Part shown: positions 6,556 through 10,492 of the stretch, piece by piece
How positions within the stretch are numbered: position 1 is the first letter of the stretch
How the letters are laid out: the number at the start of each line of letters is the position of its first letter
Made by a program: the position numbers and the translations under genes
The notes under the pieces: generated by a model
Seen by the model: the letters and a program-made list of their open reading frames with translations, nothing else
Database searches by the model: none
What the model was told of the DNA's origin: nothing
Origin: JAUZPB01 sp050262615
Lineage (GTDB): Bacteria > Bacteroidota > Ignavibacteria > Ignavibacteriales > SURF-24
Direction: 5' to 3'
Length of the DNA: 10,492 nucleotides
Assembly (NCBI GenBank): GCA_050262615.1
Contig: JBLNEL010000502.1
Span: 1-10,492 of the forward strand

Positions 6556-9500
6556 TTAAAGTTTTCTTGCAACAACTACAACAGATTTTATAGTTTCCAT
6601 TGCAACTGAATTTGTGCCGAGCTGTTCGATAAGCAATATATAAATACCGATCCTGAGAGGATTTCTGTTGTCGTCCATACCGTCAAAAATAATTGATCCG
6701 TGCGGACCGTTTGACGGACTAATAAGTGTCCTGACCAGGCGTCCATAGCTGTCAAATACCTTTACGCGAACGCCTGTAATATCATCCGGGAAATTATAAT
6801 TTATAATGGTATAATCTTCAAATCCGTCATTATCAGGTGAAAACGGGTTAGGGAGGACTGAAAATTTTTTATCAGCTTTTTGATTCAGTACATAAATGCT
6901 GTTTAATTTTCCGGGTGTTGCGCCTTCTTCACTAAGCGAAGTGCTCCAGTTTGCCTGGTCATTTGAACTAACCTGAGGATTAACTCTTTCTAAAGACCTA
7001 TTCTTAAGAGGTGAAACATTAGGATTGTGCCATTTAACAGAATAATAAACTGAGTCTACTACGTTTCCAAAAGCGTCTTTTATAATAATTCTATCTTCGG
7101 TCTTAAGCAGGCCAAGCGTTGAAGCATCTGCAGCCGAATAATACTGTGATCCTTTCAGCCAGGGATAATTATATGCTATTGAAGAATCAGCTGCAAGTAT
7201 AAAGTATTCTCCTTTAGGTAATATAACCGCATTATTTGAAAGGTAGTGGTATATTCCGTTTTTATTATAGATCTGCCAGTCAGACAGGTCGACGTTGTCG
7301 TTACTGTTGTTAAATAGTTCAATAAACTGGCAATTGCCTGTTGAAGGATCAAACATAACTTCATTAATTACTGTACAGTTCCGTGTATAGAGCGTTAAGT
7401 CCAGGATCGAATTCTTCTCACCCGGGGTTCCATGTGTTTTACTTAATGAATTTGCCCAGTTAGTGGAATCGCAGGTTAAAGTGCCTGTTGAAAATCTTTC
7501 AAGCGACCTGCCTTTCCTGCCGCCCCATGCGGAATTATATTTAAGGCTGTCAATGATATTTCCAAAGGAATCATATAAGACAATCCCATCTGTAGTATTC
7601 CCAAGAGATTTGAAACCAACTATATTCATAACTGGCTTAACTGAGGGATAGTAGGCTTGCAGAAGTGAATCTTTAGTAATGACCATAAATTCACCCGGAT
7701 GAATAACAAGTTTATCTTTGGATATCGTATTTTTTGTTAGAGGATTGGATAGTACAGAGAAAGAAAAACATCCAATATTAATATCTTCTTCCGAGGTGTT
7801 TAAGAGCTCAAACCATTCGGGTTCATTATCTGCCGGGGAATACATGACTTCATTAATTACAACACTGTTTCTGCTGTAACCAGGAGTGACTTTTATTTCA
7901 AGATAGTTATCTGAAGTATCTTCATCGACAGTGCAGATTACCTTTGCTGCTAATATTATTTCGTGATTAAGAATAACGGGGAAAGGGGATGAAAATATAA
8001 GTGACCTGGAAGCTTTTAACTGCAGTTTCTGAAATTCATTTTGCAGGCTAAGAGGCGAAGAATTACTATCGGCTGTTAATAACTGAATGGAAAAATCCTG
8101 AATATCCTTTTTGCCGGTATTAACTACTTTAATATCAATAAATAAACTATCTCCCTGCAAAGGACTTTTGGGGAAAAAACTTATCTCAGAAATAGAAAGG
8201 TCGTAGTCTTTTATCGAGATACTGTTAATCTGTCCTGGTGTACTTTTTTTTATATCTTTTGAGCTAAACCAATTGTTAATATCAGTCGAAGGATCCATGA
8301 CAGATTTTCTTTCAAGTGAAAAGCCAGCCAGTCCGCCCATAAAACTTATATATCTTACTGAATCTATCCTGACTCCCCGGGAATCTTTAATAACAATGCC
8401 GTCTTCATCATTATTTAACTGTGGAAGATTGCCAAAGACAATAGTTGAAAAAATTCCTGGGTGGTAATGAAAAATTGATGAATCACTTGTAATTACAGCA
8501 TAGCTGAAAGGGGGAACAGACAGACCGGACTTTGAAAATTTCATTACAGAAGGAGCAGTGAAAAGATCACTAAGAGTCCAGTCCTTAATGCAGACAGTAT
8601 CCTGCATTGTATTGTAAAGCTCCACCCACTCAGGCTCGCCACCTGAAGGGCTATACATGATCTCATTTACTATAATCGAACCAGGAGGGTAGCCTGGAGA
8701 AATATTTTTCCTTACAAAATTATTTGAACTATCCTGATCATTTTCAGAAACTATGCTGACAGTGAAACTCCTTTCATTGGCAAGTGAGTGAACAAAAAAT
8801 GCAAATGCATATATTAAAGAATCCCCCGGCAGTAGATTTAAGTTATCTGATATTTCAAGCAATTTATCCGGTTTTGAATTTACGTCTTCATCTTCTTCAA
8901 GTCTTAAAGTAAAATAGGATGGAAGGAGTCCTGAATTTTTAATTTTTGCAAAGATCGCAACATCATTATTTAATAAGGGAAATTCAGGCTTAAAAATAAT
9001 TTCAACTACAGCAGGATCATTAAGTTTCCGGCTGACAGAATTTATTTTTCCTGGAGTTGCCTTTGATTTTGATATGCATGTCTTCCAGTTAAGCGGCAGA
9101 TAAGATGATACCTCAGATGAGACCCTTTCAAGCGATAAGCCATTACTGCCTCCCCAGGCAGGCAGGTAACGTGTACTGTCAATTGCCTTACCGGATGAAT
9201 CACTTAAAACAATAAGGTCACCTGTATTGTTTAGCGAAGGCAATGCAGAGTAAATAATTTCAGAAGAAATATCATAATATTTTTTAATTGATGAGTCCTT
9301 GCAAAGGATCACGTATTGCCCGGGCTCAATAAACCTTTCTTCCTTTGAAGAGATAACAGCAGTGGTGCTGTTGTCAGAAATCTTCCATTTCTTTAAGTTA
9401 ACTTTAGTATTTGATCTGTTATAAACCTCAATCCATTCAGGTTCACCTTGCGATGGGGCATACATTATTTCATTTATTACCAGATCGTTAAAATTCAATT

Positions 9501-10413
9501 CTGCTTCTCCGGCATTAAATGTTGTCAGTATTTTCCTAGACAAAGTGTCTTTGTTAACTATAGCTGTTATAATACAGATACACTGATAATAACCTGAACT
9601 GATGCTGTTTAAAGTGCCAATTACTTCAAGTGAATCACCAGGACTGAGCTCCTCGCGGAAAGTTTTCGAAAAAAATAATTCTTGTGCTGATCCGGATGAA
9701 TCAAAATTCAGATCATTAAAAATATCGACATTTAGATTATGAACTATATAGGGGCTATTGTTAAAAATCTTATAAGACAGGCTGAGATCATCGCCTTGTT
9801 TTGGGTGCGCTGGAGATAAAACAGGTGAGCTTATGGATAAGAAGTTATTTACTGAGGTAACGGAATTAATTTTGCCGGGTGTTCCTAAGCTCTGAAGTGA
9901 ATTTGTCCAGCCACCTGGAGAGTTATCCTTTCCTGTAAATATCTTTTCATCAGAAATTCCAGCCGGATTATTTGCAGAGTACGTATAAACCTCTAAAGTA
10001 TCGGCATCACTTATTAAATACAGAGTTCTGTCGGACGTATTTGACATCCCGGTTGCTCCAAAGGCATTATCGTTGATCTTAAGCTTCAGGGCTTCAGCTG
10101 GAACTATTGTAGAATATTGTCCTGACTGCAGATCATAATCACCTTCAAAAATGACGGCATACGACATAGGGAGAAGTAATACTCCTCCACCTGCTGAGGT
10201 TACACTATCCGGCTGAGAGGATTGATATTTTATTTTGTAATGCGAAAGATTTAGTGTATCGTTTGAACTGGTGTTATAAAGCTCAATAAACTCACCGTTA
10301 GCAGAAGACGGGTTGAACATTATTTCAGTAAATGTAATATGCGCTCTGCTCTGCGGCAGCAAAGTAATAAAAGGAACTGAAAGTATAAGTAGAAATGATA
10401 CTCCTTTCAACAC
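6556..10413 (-). CDS. Large secreted lamin-tail repeat protein with C-terminal sorting-type domain
   Basis: Surface or secreted protein of 1285 residues with no visible enzyme domain. A signal peptide covers about residues 1-24 (Lys 3, hydrophobic core, then SRA). Five lamin-tail (LTD, PF00932-like) domains follow: about 25-184, 308-460, 577-731, 848-1002 and 1012-1172. Each opens with a [IVT][NT]E[IV]M[YF] strand and F/W-[IVF]-E-[LV] and closes with TPG-x-x-NS (TPG at 178, 453, 725, 996, 1166). Ig/CARDB-like spacers fill 185-307, 461-576 and 732-847. Residues about 1185-1285 begin LPNPFSPDNDGFED and resemble the FlgD-Ig/type IX sorting region, ending in a basic tail. The start is GTG at 10413 (or TTG at 10410): an in-frame TAG lies two codons upstream and no ATG is available. 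Such proteins are thought to sit at the cell surface; the ligand is unknown. The asparaginase gene follows after 61 bp. Confidence 0.85.
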   Translation of the reverse strand: MLKGVSFLLILSVPFITLLPQSRAHITFTEIMFNPSSANGEFIELYNTSSNDTLNLSHYKIKYQSSQPDSVTSAGGGVLLLPMSYAVIFEGDYDLQSGQYSTIVPAEALKLKINDNAFGATGMSNTSDRTLYLISDADTLEVYTYSANNPAGISDEKIFTGKDNSPGGWTNSLQSLGTPGKINSVTSVNNFLSISSPVLSPAHPKQGDDLSLSYKIFNNSPYIVHNLNVDIFNDLNFDSSGSAQELFFSKTFREELSPGDSLEVIGTLNSISSGYYQCICIITAIVNKDTLSRKILTTFNAGEAELNFNDLVINEIMYAPSQGEPEWIEVYNRSNTKVNLKKWKISDNSTTAVISSKEERFIEPGQYVILCKDSSIKKYYDISSEIIYSALPSLNNTGDLIVLSDSSGKAIDSTRYLPAWGGSNGLSLERVSSEVSSYLPLNWKTCISKSKATPGKINSVSRKLNDPAVVEIIFKPEFPLLNNDVAIFAKIKNSGLLPSYFTLRLEEDEDVNSKPDKLLEISDNLNLLPGDSLIYAFAFFVHSLANERSFTVSIVSENDQDSSNNFVRKNISPGYPPGSIIVNEIMYSPSGGEPEWVELYNTMQDTVCIKDWTLSDLFTAPSVMKFSKSGLSVPPFSYAVITSDSSIFHYHPGIFSTIVFGNLPQLNNDEDGIVIKDSRGVRIDSVRYISFMGGLAGFSLERKSVMDPSTDINNWFSSKDIKKSTPGQINSISIKDYDLSISEISFFPKSPLQGDSLFIDIKVVNTGKKDIQDFSIQLLTADSNSSPLSLQNEFQKLQLKASRSLIFSSPFPVILNHEIILAAKVICTVDEDTSDNYLEIKVTPGYSRNSVVINEVMYSPADNEPEWFELLNTSEEDINIGCFSFSVLSNPLTKNTISKDKLVIHPGEFMVITKDSLLQAYYPSVKPVMNIVGFKSLGNTTDGIVLYDSFGNIIDSLKYNSAWGGRKGRSLERFSTGTLTCDSTNWANSLSKTHGTPGEKNSILDLTLYTRNCTVINEVMFDPSTGNCQFIELFNNSNDNVDLSDWQIYNKNGIYHYLSNNAVILPKGEYFILAADSSIAYNYPWLKGSQYYSAADASTLGLLKTEDRIIIKDAFGNVVDSVYYSVKWHNPNVSPLKNRSLERVNPQVSSNDQANWSTSLSEEGATPGKLNSIYVLNQKADKKFSVLPNPFSPDNDGFEDYTIINYNFPDDITGVRVKVFDSYGRLVRTLISPSNGPHGSIIFDGMDDNRNPLRIGIYILLIEQLGTNSVAMETIKSVVVVARKL
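6898..10341 (-). repeat. Five lamin-tail units, three of them with an Ig-like spacer (coding repeat)
   Basis: Within the large protein, the conserved Glu of the opening strand falls at residues 30, 315, 584, 855 and 1018, giving a period of about 270-285 residues (roughly 810-855 bp) for the first three steps and 163 for the last, where the spacer is absent. DNA positions of the LTD units: 10341-9862, 9492-9034, 8685-8221, 7872-7408 and 7380-6898. Units 2-5 share an S-L-E-R motif (residues 427, 699, 970, 1140) that unit 1 lacks. DNA identity between units is patchy, so the duplications look old. Confidence 0.8.
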
Positions 10414-10492
10414 TGGCTATTTTTCCGGTAAAGTATATTTTAGTAAAGTAATTTATTTTATTCAGCACTTATTAAATTCCTGATATAGCAAG
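10414..10492 (-). promoter_or_regulatory. AT-rich leader of the lamin-tail gene with an 8-base direct repeat
   Basis: Only 79 bases upstream of the large gene are in view. The 8-mer TACTTTAC (minus strand) occurs twice with a 15-base period, at 10428-10435 and 10443-10450, around a TATACT that could be a -10 element. No convincing -35 is seen and only a poor GGA lies ten bases before the GTG. This is probably the promoter region, but the elements cannot be fixed. Confidence 0.25.

Noticed and set aside
1..10492. Mobile element, defence system or CRISPR array
   Set aside because: No transposase, integrase, inverted terminal repeats, defence nuclease or spacer-repeat pattern is visible on either strand; the repeats present are coding domain repeats or short AT-rich leader repeats.

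Overview
This is an AT-rich window in which all seven genes lie on the minus strand, so genome order runs from the right end to the left. It looks like a chromosomal piece of a bacterium from the Bacteroidota/Ignavibacteriota (FCB) group. The evidence is a very long secreted protein built from lamin-tail domains with a C-terminal region like a type IX secretion or FlgD-like sorting domain, a signal-peptidase site followed by Gln, and a small B-box/DUF2007 zinc protein. The exact lineage is inferred, and Ignavibacteria is my best guess. I see no tRNA, rRNA, CRISPR array, transposase, phage gene or attachment site.

Layout, right to left in transcription order. (1) 10413-6556: a 1285-residue secreted protein with five lamin-tail domains, three Ig/CARDB-like spacers and a C-terminal sorting-type domain; it begins at a non-ATG codon. 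(2) 6494-5472: an exported isoaspartyl peptidase/L-asparaginase of the Ntn-hydrolase class, 61 bp downstream. (3) 5305-4808: a 165-residue zinc-ribbon + B-box-like + DUF2007-like protein with a strong ribosome binding site. (4) 4736-4296: a GNAT acetyltransferase. (5) 4217-2112: an M3-family dipeptidyl carboxypeptidase (Dcp-like), probably a lipoprotein, closed by a clear intrinsic terminator at 2029-2079. (6) 1959-1135: a short-chain dehydrogenase resembling the SDR16C group. (7) 1098-1: an aldehyde dehydrogenase whose C-terminus runs off the left edge. Genes 6 and 7 are 36 bp apart and look like one operon that starts after the terminator.

How they may work together. The SDR and aldehyde dehydrogenase make a plausible two-step alcohol -> aldehyde -> carboxylate oxidation pair, probably on a lipophilic substrate. 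The exported asparaginase-type enzyme and the Dcp-like carboxypeptidase both act on short peptides and could share a role in peptide scavenging, although they lie apart and may be separate units. The GNAT and zinc proteins have no role I can assign. No gap between genes exceeds about 170 bp. Most of the window is ordinary; the points most worth a second look are the lamin-tail repeat protein, the zinc/B-box/DUF2007 architecture and the SDR-ALDH pair.
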